A DNA stretch of 64,000 nt. Origin: Marifrigoribacter sp965178585 (GTDB lineage Bacteria; Bacteroidota; Bacteroidia; Flavobacteriales; Flavobacteriaceae). The DNA lies in assembly GCA_965178585.1 (NCBI GenBank), contig OZ238267.1:1674001-1738000 (forward strand). Reading direction: 5' to 3'. Of the stretch, positions 35,237-43,568 are shown one piece after another. Both the position numbers and the translations under genes were made by a program. Positions within the stretch are counted from its first letter, which is position 1; each line of letters opens with the position of its first letter. The notes beneath the pieces were generated by a model. It saw only the letters and a list, made by a program, of their open reading frames with translations, had not been told where the DNA came from and did not search any database.

Positions 35237-36526
35237 TTAATTGTAAATATAATCGGGTTGGTTATCTAATAATCTGTAATCTTCTTGAATATGCTCACTA
35301 ATTTCAAGTTTTTTGTATAAATCTTTAGTATAATCTACAACTTCCGCTTCAGTAAGCTTAAGTTTACGAGCAATTTTAGCATTCTCTTTTCCTTCAGAAA
35401 TATATTGTAATAACTTTATTTCTAGACCATCTAAATCATATTGCATAATTAAATTTTCTAAATACACATCTTCTACCAATTGTTCAACTTGATTCCTAGT
35501 CATAACATCTTGTCTTTTAAGGAAGATTCTCATTTCTGTTTGTCTTAATTCTCCTTCTTCTTTAACTGCTTGCATTCTATACAAAATAGCATAGGAGAGA
35601 AGTAAAACTTCAAATAATGTTGCTATTTTTAAATGAACAGGCTCTGTAAAAAGAAAATCTATACCAAAAGGATTTAAAACGAAATAATCAATAGAAAAAA
35701 GCAAAGGAATAAAAGTTCCAATAACATAAAATTTTGCGTAATTCTTTTTACTGAAAAGTAATATACCCGCTAAAAAATAGATACTCAATGTTGCAAACAT
35801 TAGTATATTAGAAATATTTGCTAACACTTCATTACCATTAATCCAAGAAGTAGTTATCAATAAAAATGATAAACCAAAAGCAGCTAATGAAATCTGACTT
35901 AGTTTAGGGAAGTACTCTTTAATAGTCAAGTATTTATCAGCAAATAAACAATGTAACCCTATAGCAAAAAATAATAAAGTTGATTGCATGATTTGAACTT
36001 GCAAGATTCCTCCTATACCAACAAGAGGAAACAATCCTTCGGTGAAAAATAGAGCTATCATTAAACCTGCAACAACTGCTGAAAACTTTACAAATAAGAT
36101 TTCATCAAATACAAAAAAGCAAACTAAATTTAACAGTACTATTGTTAATGCAAAACCATAAAACAATCCTTGATTAAATAAATTCCCTTGATATTGTATG
36201 GGTGTTAAAATAGTTGCTGGACTATGAGCTTTTTTATCATTTTTTATGTAGGAAAATTCCTTAACTAATGAAATCCCATTCTTAAGAGGTAAATCAGAAT
36301 TGTATTGGAAAATACTCCTTAAATGGAAAGATTGAGTTAATAGACTATTTGAGTTTAAATAGTGAATAGGTTCTTGAAAACTATTCACATTCAACACACT
36401 AAATGCCTGATATTCTGTAGCATTATGCTCATTTTGTATTAAATTATTTATTGCAAAAATTGAATTGTTAATTGCAAAAAACAAAACAAAATGACATAAA
36501 AGCAGGGGCAATATTTGTCGTTTCAT
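35237..36526 (-). CDS. membrane-bound LuxR-type regulator with 7TM sensor region
   Basis: This 429-residue protein has a signal-like first helix, a periplasmic stretch (about residues 25-115), then seven hydrophobic helices (about residues 120-325). A charged helix follows near 330-350. The C-terminal domain (about residues 360-415) reads LDGLEIKLLQYISEGKENAKI and VVDYTKDLYKKLEI, matching the LuxR/GerE helix-turn-helix with its conserved Glu, Gly and KL. It is a one-component regulator with a 7TMR-DISM-like sensor that would bind DNA while attached to the membrane. The ligand and targets are unknown. It faces ccsBA and lies next to fumC. Confidence 0.8.
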   Translation of the reverse strand: MKRQILPLLLCHFVLFFAINNSIFAINNLIQNEHNATEYQAFSVLNVNSFQEPIHYLNSNSLLTQSFHLRSIFQYNSDLPLKNGISLVKEFSYIKNDKKAHSPATILTPIQYQGNLFNQGLFYGFALTIVLLNLVCFFVFDEILFVKFSAVVAGLMIALFFTEGLFPLVGIGGILQVQIMQSTLLFFAIGLHCLFADKYLTIKEYFPKLSQISLAAFGLSFLLITTSWINGNEVLANISNILMFATLSIYFLAGILLFSKKNYAKFYVIGTFIPLLFSIDYFVLNPFGIDFLFTEPVHLKIATLFEVLLLSYAILYRMQAVKEEGELRQTEMRIFLKRQDVMTRNQVEQLVEDVYLENLIMQYDLDGLEIKLLQYISEGKENAKIARKLKLTEAEVVDYTKDLYKKLEISEHIQEDYRLLDNQPDYIYN

Positions 36527-36614
36527 AATATGTAGGTTTAATCATTTGGGTAGTCCAATATACAAAATATTTACACTTTAACTAATAAATATGCATTTAA
36601 ACGATATTATTGTA

Positions 36615-36644
36615 TAAAAAAATGACTGCCTTATGAGACAGTCA
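36615..36644 (-). terminator. rho-independent terminator of fumC
   Basis: On the minus strand the arms TGACTGTC and GGCAGTCA pair over eight bases (one G-T) around a TCATAA loop, and a T7 tract follows. It lies about 28 bases after the fumC stop. Confidence 0.8.
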
Positions 36645-36671
36645 CTTTAAAATAATATGTGAAATAGGAGA

Positions 36672-38063
36672 TTAATTACCTACCATATCCTCTGGTTTAA
36701 CCCATAAATCGAACTCTTCTTCAGTAACATATCCTAATCTTACAGCTTCTTCCTTAAGAGTAGTTCCATTTTCATGAGCAGTGTTTGCAATTTCTGCTGC
36801 CTTATAATAACCAATCTTTGTATTTAAAGCAGTGACTAACATCAAAGAATTGTTTAATTGTTTTTTAATGACTTCAAAATTTGGCTCAATTCCAGAAACA
36901 CAATTAACATCAAAAGAAACACATGCGTCACCTATTAATTGTGCTGATAATAAAAAGTTTGCTGCCATAACCGGTTTAAAAACATTTAACTCATAATGTC
37001 CTTGCATTCCTCCAACACTAATTGCCGTATCATTTCCAATTACTTGAGCGCAAACCATAGTAATCGCTTCAGCTTGGGTTGGATTTACTTTCCCAGGCAT
37101 AATTGAGGAACCTGGTTCGTTTGCAGGAATTATTATTTCTCCTATACCACTTCTAGGTCCACTGGCTAATAATCGTATATCGTTTGCAATTTTATTTAAT
37201 GAAACCGCTAATTGTTTTAAGGCACCATGAGACTCTACAATAGCATCATGTGCAGCTAAAGCTTCAAATTTATTCTCAGCTGTGATAAAAGGAAGATTTG
37301 TAAATTTAGCAATATATTCTGCAACATTTTCAGGATAACCTTTTGGTGTGTTAATACCAGTTCCAACTGCAGTTCCACCTAAAGCTAATTCAGAAAGGTG
37401 CGGTAACGTGTTTTCTAAAGCCCTAATTCCATGATCAAGTTGAGAAGCATAACCACTAAACTCTTGTCCCAAAGTAAGGGGTGTAGCATCCATTAGATGA
37501 GTTCGACCAATTTTAACTACATCTTTAAAATCTTTAGATTTTTTTTCTAATGTTTTTTGTAATTGTTTTACTCCTGGAATGGTAACTTCAACTAATTTTT
37601 TATAAGCAGCAATATGCATTCCCGTTGGAAATGTATCATTTGAAGATTGAGATTTATTAACATCGTCATTAGGTAGCAATGTTTTTTCACCTTCTCCAAT
37701 TGTTTTTCCTGCTAATTGATGAGCACGATTAGCAATCACCTCATTTAAATTCATATTACTTTGGGTACCACTACCTGTTTGCCAGATGACTAATGGAAAC
37801 TGGTCATCATGCATACCCGTTAATATTTCATCACAAACAGCTGCAATCAAATCTCTTTTTTCTTCTGAAAGCACTCCTAATTCGCAATTACTATAGGCAG
37901 CCGATTTTTTTAAATATGCAAAGCCATAAACAATTTCTAAAGGCATAGAAGCTACAGCTCCAATTTTAAAATTATTACGAGATCGCTCAGTTTGGGCACC
38001 CCAAAGTTTATCGGATGGGACTTTTACCTCACCCAATGTATCTTTTTCAATTCTATAGTTCAT
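36672..38063 (-). CDS. fumC: class II fumarate hydratase
   Basis: FumC converts fumarate and water to L-malate in the TCA cycle without an iron-sulfur cluster. The 463-residue length is standard. The signature GSSIMPGKVNPTQ is near residue 318 and holds the catalytic loop Ser. The substrate motifs SGSGTQSNMN (as TGSGTQSNMN near residue 98) and GRTHLMDATP near residue 185 are present. The N-terminal MNYRIEKDTLGEVKVPSDK is typical. It stands alone, with a terminator behind it and a good promoter before it. Confidence 0.97.
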   Translation of the reverse strand: MNYRIEKDTLGEVKVPSDKLWGAQTERSRNNFKIGAVASMPLEIVYGFAYLKKSAAYSNCELGVLSEEKRDLIAAVCDEILTGMHDDQFPLVIWQTGSGTQSNMNLNEVIANRAHQLAGKTIGEGEKTLLPNDDVNKSQSSNDTFPTGMHIAAYKKLVEVTIPGVKQLQKTLEKKSKDFKDVVKIGRTHLMDATPLTLGQEFSGYASQLDHGIRALENTLPHLSELALGGTAVGTGINTPKGYPENVAEYIAKFTNLPFITAENKFEALAAHDAIVESHGALKQLAVSLNKIANDIRLLASGPRSGIGEIIIPANEPGSSIMPGKVNPTQAEAITMVCAQVIGNDTAISVGGMQGHYELNVFKPVMAANFLLSAQLIGDACVSFDVNCVSGIEPNFEVIKKQLNNSLMLVTALNTKIGYYKAAEIANTAHENGTTLKEEAVRLGYVTEEEFDLWVKPEDMVGN

Positions 38064-38084
38064 AATATTGTTTTTGAAGAGCTA

Positions 38085-38115
38085 CAAAGGTACGTAAAAG
38101 GCCTATTTTACTCAA
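38085..38115 (-). promoter_or_regulatory. promoter of fumC (TTG-N20-TACCTTTG)
   Basis: On the minus strand a TTG at 38115-38113 is followed 20 bases later by TACCTTTG (38092-38085), 22 bases before the fumC ATG. Spacing and sequence match the Bacteroidetes -33/-7 pattern. Confidence 0.65.
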
Positions 38116-38213
38116 CTAAAAATGTTTATTTCCTGTTAATAAAATATATTATTTATTGTTTTTATTGAAAAAAGCATAGTATATTTGATCCATTATTTAA
38201 AACACGATTTATT

Positions 38214-38381
38214 ATGTTTGATTTTGATCAATATTTAGGTTTCTTAGCTTTTTTAACTATTGTAACTATTGGTTTTTGGTTAATGATATTTTTAATTTCT
38301 ATATTGCCTTATTGGATTGGTGGATCTTTATTAGAAAGGTGGAAATTAAACCGTGAAGCAAAAAGAAAAGAAAAGGCTTAG
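38214..38381 (+). CDS. 55-residue small membrane protein
   Basis: This small gene encodes 55 residues. A short acidic start (MFDFDQYLGF) leads into one long membrane segment (LAFLTIVTIGFWLMIFLISI) and a basic tail ending LNREAKRKEKA. The shape is a single-pass or hairpin protein with a cytoplasmic positive tail. It has its own ATG, typical codon use, and a strong hairpin terminator 25 bases after the stop, all of which support a real gene. No family is recognised. Confidence 0.68.
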   Translation: MFDFDQYLGFLAFLTIVTIGFWLMIFLISILPYWIGGSLLERWKLNREAKRKEKA

Positions 38382-38398
38382 ATCTAATAATTATATAT

Positions 38399-38435
38399 AA
38401 AAAAAGGGTTGTGTAATAAACACAACCCTTTTTTT
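38399..38435. terminator. bidirectional terminator after the small membrane gene and arsC
   Basis: The arms GGGTTGTGT (38406-38414) and ACACAACCC (38420-38428) pair perfectly over nine bases with an AATAA loop, flanked by A7 and T7. It can end transcription from both sides. Confidence 0.9.
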
Positions 38436-38448
38436 ATGCCATAGAATT

Positions 38449-38790
38449 TTATAAAATTGCTTGAACAGCCTCTAAAGGTCTACCAATAGCCGCTTTTTTT
38501 CCATTAACAACAATAGGTCTTTCTATTAATTTTGGATGTTTTACCATAGCTTTAATAACTTCAGAATCAGACATTTCTTTTCCTTTATATAATTCTTTCC
38601 ATTCTTTTTCGTTTGTTCTAACTAAATCAATGGGATTTATATTTAATAAACGAATTACTTCTTTTAAAGATGTTTCAGTAAAAAGGTCTTTTGTATAATT
38701 GATGATTTTTACTTCTTTTCCAAAATCTTCAAGCATTAAATTACATGCTCTGGACTTACTGCATCGTGGATTGTGATATATGGTAATCAT
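38449..38790 (-). CDS. arsC: ArsC-family arsenate reductase-like protein
   Basis: This 113-residue thioredoxin-fold protein has MITIYHNPRCSKSRACNLML, with Cys10 as the catalytic Cys in NPRCSKSR, and a conserved IERPIVVNGKKAAIGRP near residue 90 that includes the ArsC Arg pattern. ArsC of this type reduces arsenate with glutaredoxin. Spx-like relatives look similar but lack this Cys-Ser-Lys-Ser-Arg motif, so the ArsC assignment is better. It is the last gene of the rlmF-to-arsC operon, four bases after its neighbour. There is no arsR or pump nearby. Confidence 0.9.
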   Translation of the reverse strand: MITIYHNPRCSKSRACNLMLEDFGKEVKIINYTKDLFTETSLKEVIRLLNINPIDLVRTNEKEWKELYKGKEMSDSEVIKAMVKHPKLIERPIVVNGKKAAIGRPLEAVQAIL

Positions 38791-38794
38791 ACTT

Positions 38795-39274
38795 TTAATT
38801 ATTTGTTAGTTTATCTATTTCTTGTTGGTAATCGTATTGAAGATCTTCGTGTAATAATGATATTTTCTTACTTACAAAATCCATATTTCTATTATAAACA
38901 TTTGCTAATGCTTTACTCTCAAAAATAGACGGAGTAAATGTTTGAAGCTTACGTGAGAAGTAGAGTAGGAGCTCAACTTCAGTTTCCTTATTTTGTGAAT
39001 AACGAATATACTTTTTTATGATTCGCAAAATTTTACGAATACTCTTTCTCATGTAAAAATAGCTATCAGTATTAATTGCATCAAACTCTAAATCCATTGC
39101 ATTTTGAATGCTCTCAATATATTTTTTTTCATTTGAAATTTCAAACAATAAATATGTTAATAGTTCTTTGTTTTCTTTTTTAAACCTGGATAAACGAAGG
39201 CAAATTTCTAATAACTCGTTATGAGATTTATGATTTAATTCAGTTTTAACTTCTTTTAAAGTAGCTGCTTTCAT
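38795..39274 (-). CDS. conserved helical protein of unknown function
   Basis: This 159-residue protein is predicted almost fully helical, with alternating charged and hydrophobic residues (LLEICLRLSRFKKENKELLTYL-type pattern early, and MRKSIRKILRIIKKYIRYSQ in the middle). It has no signal peptide or membrane helix and is probably cytoplasmic. I do not recognise a named domain. It lies 21 bases after the methyltransferase gene and four bases before arsC, so it is co-transcribed with both. Confidence 0.6.
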   Translation of the reverse strand: MKAATLKEVKTELNHKSHNELLEICLRLSRFKKENKELLTYLLFEISNEKKYIESIQNAMDLEFDAINTDSYFYMRKSIRKILRIIKKYIRYSQNKETEVELLLYFSRKLQTFTPSIFESKALANVYNRNMDFVSKKISLLHEDLQYDYQQEIDKLTNN

Positions 39275-39295
39275 ACTTAAATTTAAGATGTATAA

Positions 39296-40159
39296 TTAAT
39301 AAACCCTTGTCAATTCACCAAACTCTAATGTTTTGCCAGTAGTTGATTTTAATGAAAGTTTTTTTATTTCTATATTTTTTGAAGGAAAATATTTTTGAAC
39401 AGTTTGCCTAATAATTTCCTCCTTTAATTTTGGGGAATAAGTATTAATGATTAAAAACCCCTTACTGCTTAATAATTCACTAGCTACTTTAACCAATTCA
39501 GAAAATTTAGTTTCTATTTTCCAACGTTCCTTTTTTGCTCCTAATCCAAAAGCAGGTGGATCCATAATGATAGCGTCATACTTTTTACCTCTTTTTACTT
39601 CTTTAGTTGCAAATTTTAGGGCATCATCCAAAACCCAATGAATTCCTTCTTGGTTGGAGCTTTCCATATTATATTTTGCCCAAGTAATGACCTGCTTTAC
39701 AGAATCACAATGAAAAACATCAGCACCCTTATGATTCGCAATTAAAGATGCTCCGCCTGTATATGCAAAAAGATTTAAAAACTTTGTTCCTTCAGTAAGA
39801 TGTGAATTAATAAATTCCCAATTGGTCTGCTGTTCTGGGAATAAACCAAGATGCTTAAATTTAGTTAATCGCAAATTAAAAATACTTTTCTTATAGGAAA
39901 TCTGCCAATTGGTATTCTCTTTATTATTTAAAATAGGTTTACTTGTATTTAATGAAACCCAAGTTCCAGATTGTTTAGTAGTTTCTACAAACTCAAAATG
40001 AGCTTTTTGATGCCATTCATTAATTGATAAAATAGAAGTGAAATAAGCGTTTCTATCAGGTCTTATAGTAATTATATCTCCCCATCTCTCAAGTTTTTTA
40101 TCATTTCCAGCATCAATGAGTTCATAATCAGACCAAGGATTGCTGTATATTTTTTTCAT
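39296..40159 (-). CDS. class I SAM-dependent methyltransferase (RlmI-like)
   Basis: This 287-residue protein has the Rossmann-fold methyltransferase core of the RlmI/RlmK family. Landmarks are LNLFAYTGGASLIANHKGAD near residue 130 (motif I), and IMDPPAFGLGAKKERWKIE near residue 197, the DPPAFG motif IV of rRNA cytosine-5 methyltransferases. There is no N-terminal PUA domain as in full RlmI, so the substrate could be a different RNA. It starts 12 bases after the protease gene and is in the rlmF operon. Confidence 0.85.
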   Translation of the reverse strand: MKKIYSNPWSDYELIDAGNDKKLERWGDIITIRPDRNAYFTSILSINEWHQKAHFEFVETTKQSGTWVSLNTSKPILNNKENTNWQISYKKSIFNLRLTKFKHLGLFPEQQTNWEFINSHLTEGTKFLNLFAYTGGASLIANHKGADVFHCDSVKQVITWAKYNMESSNQEGIHWVLDDALKFATKEVKRGKKYDAIIMDPPAFGLGAKKERWKIETKFSELVKVASELLSSKGFLIINTYSPKLKEEIIRQTVQKYFPSKNIEIKKLSLKSTTGKTLEFGELTRVY

Positions 40160-40171
40160 AAAAAAGAATAA

Positions 40172-41188
40172 TTATTTTAATCGACCTAATGTAACCACTT
40201 TTCCTGCTCTAAGTACAGTTACTTGCATAGGAGCATCAGCAGATCTTTGTTCCATTGATTCAGAGATTTTCAATAAAGTTTCATCAGATTCTTCAATTTT
40301 TATACCATTAAAGGAAAGCAATATATCTCCGCCAAGCCATAATTTTACTCCTCCAATACTCATTTCAACATCACCTCCACGAACTCCTATAACTCCTAAA
40401 GGAGATGACATAACAACTTTCTGAACCATAAAACCTGTATTTTGTGGAAGGTTAAATATTTCTGCCATTTTTCCTGTGATAGGTATGAGTTCGGTACCAG
40501 TCCAAAATGGCTTTTTTTCTAATAATAGTTTTCTTGTTAAATTTGAGGTTGCTGCGAAACCGATTCCTTCAAAACCACCAGATTTCGTTAAAATATTACT
40601 CACAACACCAATAACTTCACCATTCATATTAAACATAGGACCTCCTGAATTTCCTGTATTTATAGCTGCATCGGTTTGTATGTATTCCGATTTGGTAAAA
40701 GGGTTTTTATCTTGAGTGTTTTTTTTAAACCCACTTACATAGCCAGATGAAAAAGAATGCCCCAATCCAAATGGAGCACCAACAATAAAAACTTTAGAAC
40801 CTACTTTTGCTTCATCTGAATTACCAAGTTTAACAGTTACTGCATTTTTTCTAGGCCAAACAAGCTCTATTAAAGCAATATCTGCTGAGCTATAAGAGGA
40901 TTTTACATTAGCAGGTATTTTTTCACCATCATAAAATTCTACCATTAAACTTTCAGCTACTTGTACTACATGAGCCGCAGTTATTATTTGAGTATCAGAA
41001 ATTAAAAATCCCGATCCAAGGCCATTTGATGTTACCGTTTTTGTAGTATTACCTTGGTTTACTATTTCTTTTTCTTCAGTAAGTATAACAACTACTGCTG
41101 GGTTTACTTTTTCATAAACCGATGATAAATCTTGAGCTTTTATACTTATTGAAACCAATAATACTATATATAAAATGTAATTTTTCAA
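40172..41188 (-). CDS. HtrA-like trypsin-family serine protease with PDZ domain
   Basis: This 338-residue exported protease has a signal peptide (MKNYILYIVLLVSISIKAQ). The S1C catalytic triad is clear: His73 in ITAAHVV, Asp103 in SADIALIEL and Ser181 in NTGNSGGPMF. A PDZ-like region follows from about residue 235 to the end (NTGFMVQKVVMSSPLGVIGV near 250 and GGDILLSFNGIKI). It is shorter than DegP, which has two PDZ domains, and resembles DegS-type or small HtrA proteins. A role in envelope protein quality control is likely. It is 40 bases downstream of rlmF. Confidence 0.9.
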   Translation of the reverse strand: MKNYILYIVLLVSISIKAQDLSSVYEKVNPAVVVILTEEKEIVNQGNTTKTVTSNGLGSGFLISDTQIITAAHVVQVAESLMVEFYDGEKIPANVKSSYSSADIALIELVWPRKNAVTVKLGNSDEAKVGSKVFIVGAPFGLGHSFSSGYVSGFKKNTQDKNPFTKSEYIQTDAAINTGNSGGPMFNMNGEVIGVVSNILTKSGGFEGIGFAATSNLTRKLLLEKKPFWTGTELIPITGKMAEIFNLPQNTGFMVQKVVMSSPLGVIGVRGGDVEMSIGGVKLWLGGDILLSFNGIKIEESDETLLKISESMEQRSADAPMQVTVLRAGKVVTLGRLK

Positions 41189-41228
41189 GGTGATTATTTT
41201 TAAAAAATGTTATGCTAAATTAAATGAA

Positions 41229-42104
41229 TTAAAACTTCCAAGCAACAAATCTACTTTTCTTACTTCCTTGGGACATGTTAATTGTTTTTCGCTCAGTTTT
41301 TAGTTTGTCTAATTGCTTATAGATTTTAGGGAGGTTTTCTTTTTTAGATACTAAAGTAGTAAACCATCCAACTTGTGTTTTAAATTTCACACTTTGTTTA
41401 ATCATTCTTTTTATGAATAATGCTTCTCCACCATTACACCACAATTCATTTGCCTGTCCTCCAAAATTTAATATAATTTCCTTTTTAGTTTGATAAGGGC
41501 TATCCTCTTTTTGTAGGTTTCTTAGCTTTTTAAGTGTCCCCTTACTTGCATTTTCTTCAGAAGAATGAAAAGGAGGGTTACACATCGTAAAATCTAAATA
41601 TTCCTTTTCAGCAATAATTCCTTCAAAAATATTAGCATTATTAAACTGTTGTCTAATTTCAATATGTCTTTTTAAACGATCTGAAGATTTTACATTTTTC
41701 TTCGCAGAAATAATTGCATTGTGGTCAATATCTGCACCAACCATATCCCAACGGTAAATCTGTGCCCCTAAAATAGGGTAAATACAATTTGCGCCCATTC
41801 CAATATCAAGACCTTTAATATTTTTTGAAGAATTATCTTCAGTTAATAAATCTGCTATATAATGAATATAATCTGCTCTTCCAGGGATAGGAGGGCATAG
41901 ATAATGAGGAGGAATATCCCAATTGTCAACTTTATAATGATGCTTTAATAAAGCCTTGTTTAAGTGCAATACTGCTTCACTAGAGGAAAAATCAATAGTT
42001 TGAGTTTGGTGATCATTTATAAAAACAAAGGGTTTTAATTCTGGATGAGAAACAATTAAATTTTCAAATTTATAAGAGTCGTTGTGTACGTTTTTTGGAT
42101 GCAA
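41229..42104 (-). CDS. rlmF: 23S rRNA (adenine-1618-N6)-methyltransferase RlmF
   Basis: RlmF methylates N6 of A1618 in 23S rRNA. The 291-residue protein has DIGMGANCIYPILGAQIYRW near residue 98 (SAM motif I) and FTMCNPPFHSSEENASKG near residue 175, the NPPF motif of N6-adenine methyltransferases. The DUF890-type N-terminus (SHPELKPFVFINDH) supports RlmF. The start is a TTG at 42104 because no ATG is available in frame; the gene before it is divergent. It opens the operon to arsC. Confidence 0.92.
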   Translation of the reverse strand: MHPKNVHNDSYKFENLIVSHPELKPFVFINDHQTQTIDFSSSEAVLHLNKALLKHHYKVDNWDIPPHYLCPPIPGRADYIHYIADLLTEDNSSKNIKGLDIGMGANCIYPILGAQIYRWDMVGADIDHNAIISAKKNVKSSDRLKRHIEIRQQFNNANIFEGIIAEKEYLDFTMCNPPFHSSEENASKGTLKKLRNLQKEDSPYQTKKEIILNFGGQANELWCNGGEALFIKRMIKQSVKFKTQVGWFTTLVSKKENLPKIYKQLDKLKTERKTINMSQGSKKSRFVAWKF

Positions 42105-42125
42105 ATCTGTTATTTTTTAGAATTT

Positions 42126-42133
42126 CAAAGTTA
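42126..42133 (-). promoter_or_regulatory. -7 promoter element of rlmF operon
   Basis: TAACTTTG on the minus strand matches TAnnTTTG exactly and lies 22 bases before the rlmF start. A CAA/TTG -33 candidate at 42150-42152 is 16 bases away, shorter than usual. Confidence 0.45.
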
Positions 42134-42183
42134 CAATTAAAACATCTAACAAAAGATGTGCTTAAGAATGCTTAATAAAGTAG

Positions 42184-42191
42184 TACTTTTG
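42184..42191 (+). promoter_or_regulatory. -7 promoter element of the DEAD-box helicase gene
   Basis: TACTTTTG matches TAnnTTTG exactly and lies 17 bases before the helicase ATG. Confidence 0.5.
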
Positions 42192-42207
42192 CAAAAATTT
42201 TTATAGG

Positions 42208-43551
42208 ATGGAATCTTTTTCAAGTTTTAACATATCAAAGCAGTTGCATTTTGCGATAGAGGATTTAGGGTTTGAAAATCCAACTCCCATTCAGTCACAA
42301 TCTTTCTCAGTAATACAATCAGGAAAAGATATGGTTGGTATTGCTCAGACGGGTACAGGTAAGACTTTTGCTTATATGTTACCTATTTTACAAGGACTTC
42401 CATATTCTAAACAGATACAGCCTAGAGTATTAGTGATTGTTCCAACTAGAGAATTAGTAATACAAGTTGTTGATGAAATAGAAAAGTTTGCAAAATATAT
42501 GACAGTTCGTGTTGTTGGAGTTTATGGTGGTGTAAACATCAATAGACAAAAAGAAGCTGTTACACAAGGTGCAGATATAGTTGTAGCTACTCCAGGGCGA
42601 TTATACGATTTAGTATTAAGTAGAGCATTACAATTAAAATCTATAAAAAAACTAGTGATAGATGAAGTAGATGTGATGCTTGATTTAGGGTTTCGTTTTC
42701 AATTGATTAATATTTTTGAATTATTACCAACTAGAAGACAAAACGTAATGTTTTCTGCAACTATGACAGATGATGTAAATGAACTAATTCACGATTTCTT
42801 TCAAGCACCAACTACAATATCAGTTGCAGTTAGTGGAACTCCTTTAGATAATATTTCGCAGTATAGTTATGATGTTCCTAATTTTTATACCAAAGCAAAT
42901 TTGTTAAAACACTTGCTTCAAGATTCTGAGAGCTATAGTAAAGTTTTGGTTTTTGTATCTAATAAAAAAAGCGCGGATTTACTTTTTACAGAATTGGAAG
43001 ATTTTTTCACCAGTGAAGTAGCTGTAATTCATTCTAATAAAACACAAAATTATAGAATTCGCTCTATTGAAAATTTTAATGAAGAAAATACTAGAATATT
43101 AGTTACAACAGATATCATGGCTCGTGGACTAGATTTAAATTTAATTTCACAAGTTATAAATTTTGATACACCAGCATTTCCAGAAAATTATATGCACCGT
43201 ATTGGTAGAACTGGTAGGGCGGAACAAGAAGGAGTCTCATTATTGTTTTCTACAGAAGCTGAACAACCAGCAAAAGAAGCTATAGAAAAATTAATGGGAA
43301 TATCAATTCCAAAATTAGAAATGTCTTCAGAAATTGAAATTTCCAAGAAGCTATCTTATGACGAGCAGACCAAACATAAAGAACGCTATAATCCTTTAAA
43401 AGAAGAAGGAGCAGGGAAAGGGTTTCATGAAAAAAGCGAAAAGAATAGTAAAGTAAATCAAGGAGGTTCTTATAAAAGAACAATAAAGAAAAAGTATAAG
43501 AAGCCTAAAACTAAAGGCGATAAGAATTTTAATAGAAGAAATAAAAAATAA
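42208..43551 (+). CDS. DEAD-box RNA helicase (DEVD variant)
   Basis: This 447-residue protein has the two RecA-like domains of DEAD-box helicases. Motifs in order are the Q motif (NPTPIQSQS near residue 24), AQTGTGKT near residue 45, PTRELV near 80, ATPGRL near 127, and motif II DEVD (in VIDEVDVMLDLGF near 151) instead of DEAD. SAT follows near 182, RGLDL near 304 and HRIGRTGRA near 330. The tail after 390 is rich in Lys and Arg, typical of RNA-binding extensions. It unwinds RNA using ATP; the target is unknown. The next helicase gene starts 17 bases after it. Confidence 0.93.
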   Translation: MESFSSFNISKQLHFAIEDLGFENPTPIQSQSFSVIQSGKDMVGIAQTGTGKTFAYMLPILQGLPYSKQIQPRVLVIVPTRELVIQVVDEIEKFAKYMTVRVVGVYGGVNINRQKEAVTQGADIVVATPGRLYDLVLSRALQLKSIKKLVIDEVDVMLDLGFRFQLINIFELLPTRRQNVMFSATMTDDVNELIHDFFQAPTTISVAVSGTPLDNISQYSYDVPNFYTKANLLKHLLQDSESYSKVLVFVSNKKSADLLFTELEDFFTSEVAVIHSNKTQNYRIRSIENFNEENTRILVTTDIMARGLDLNLISQVINFDTPAFPENYMHRIGRTGRAEQEGVSLLFSTEAEQPAKEAIEKLMGISIPKLEMSSEIEISKKLSYDEQTKHKERYNPLKEEGAGKGFHEKSEKNSKVNQGGSYKRTIKKKYKKPKTKGDKNFNRRNKK

Positions 43552-43568
43552 TTTAATACTTCATATCA

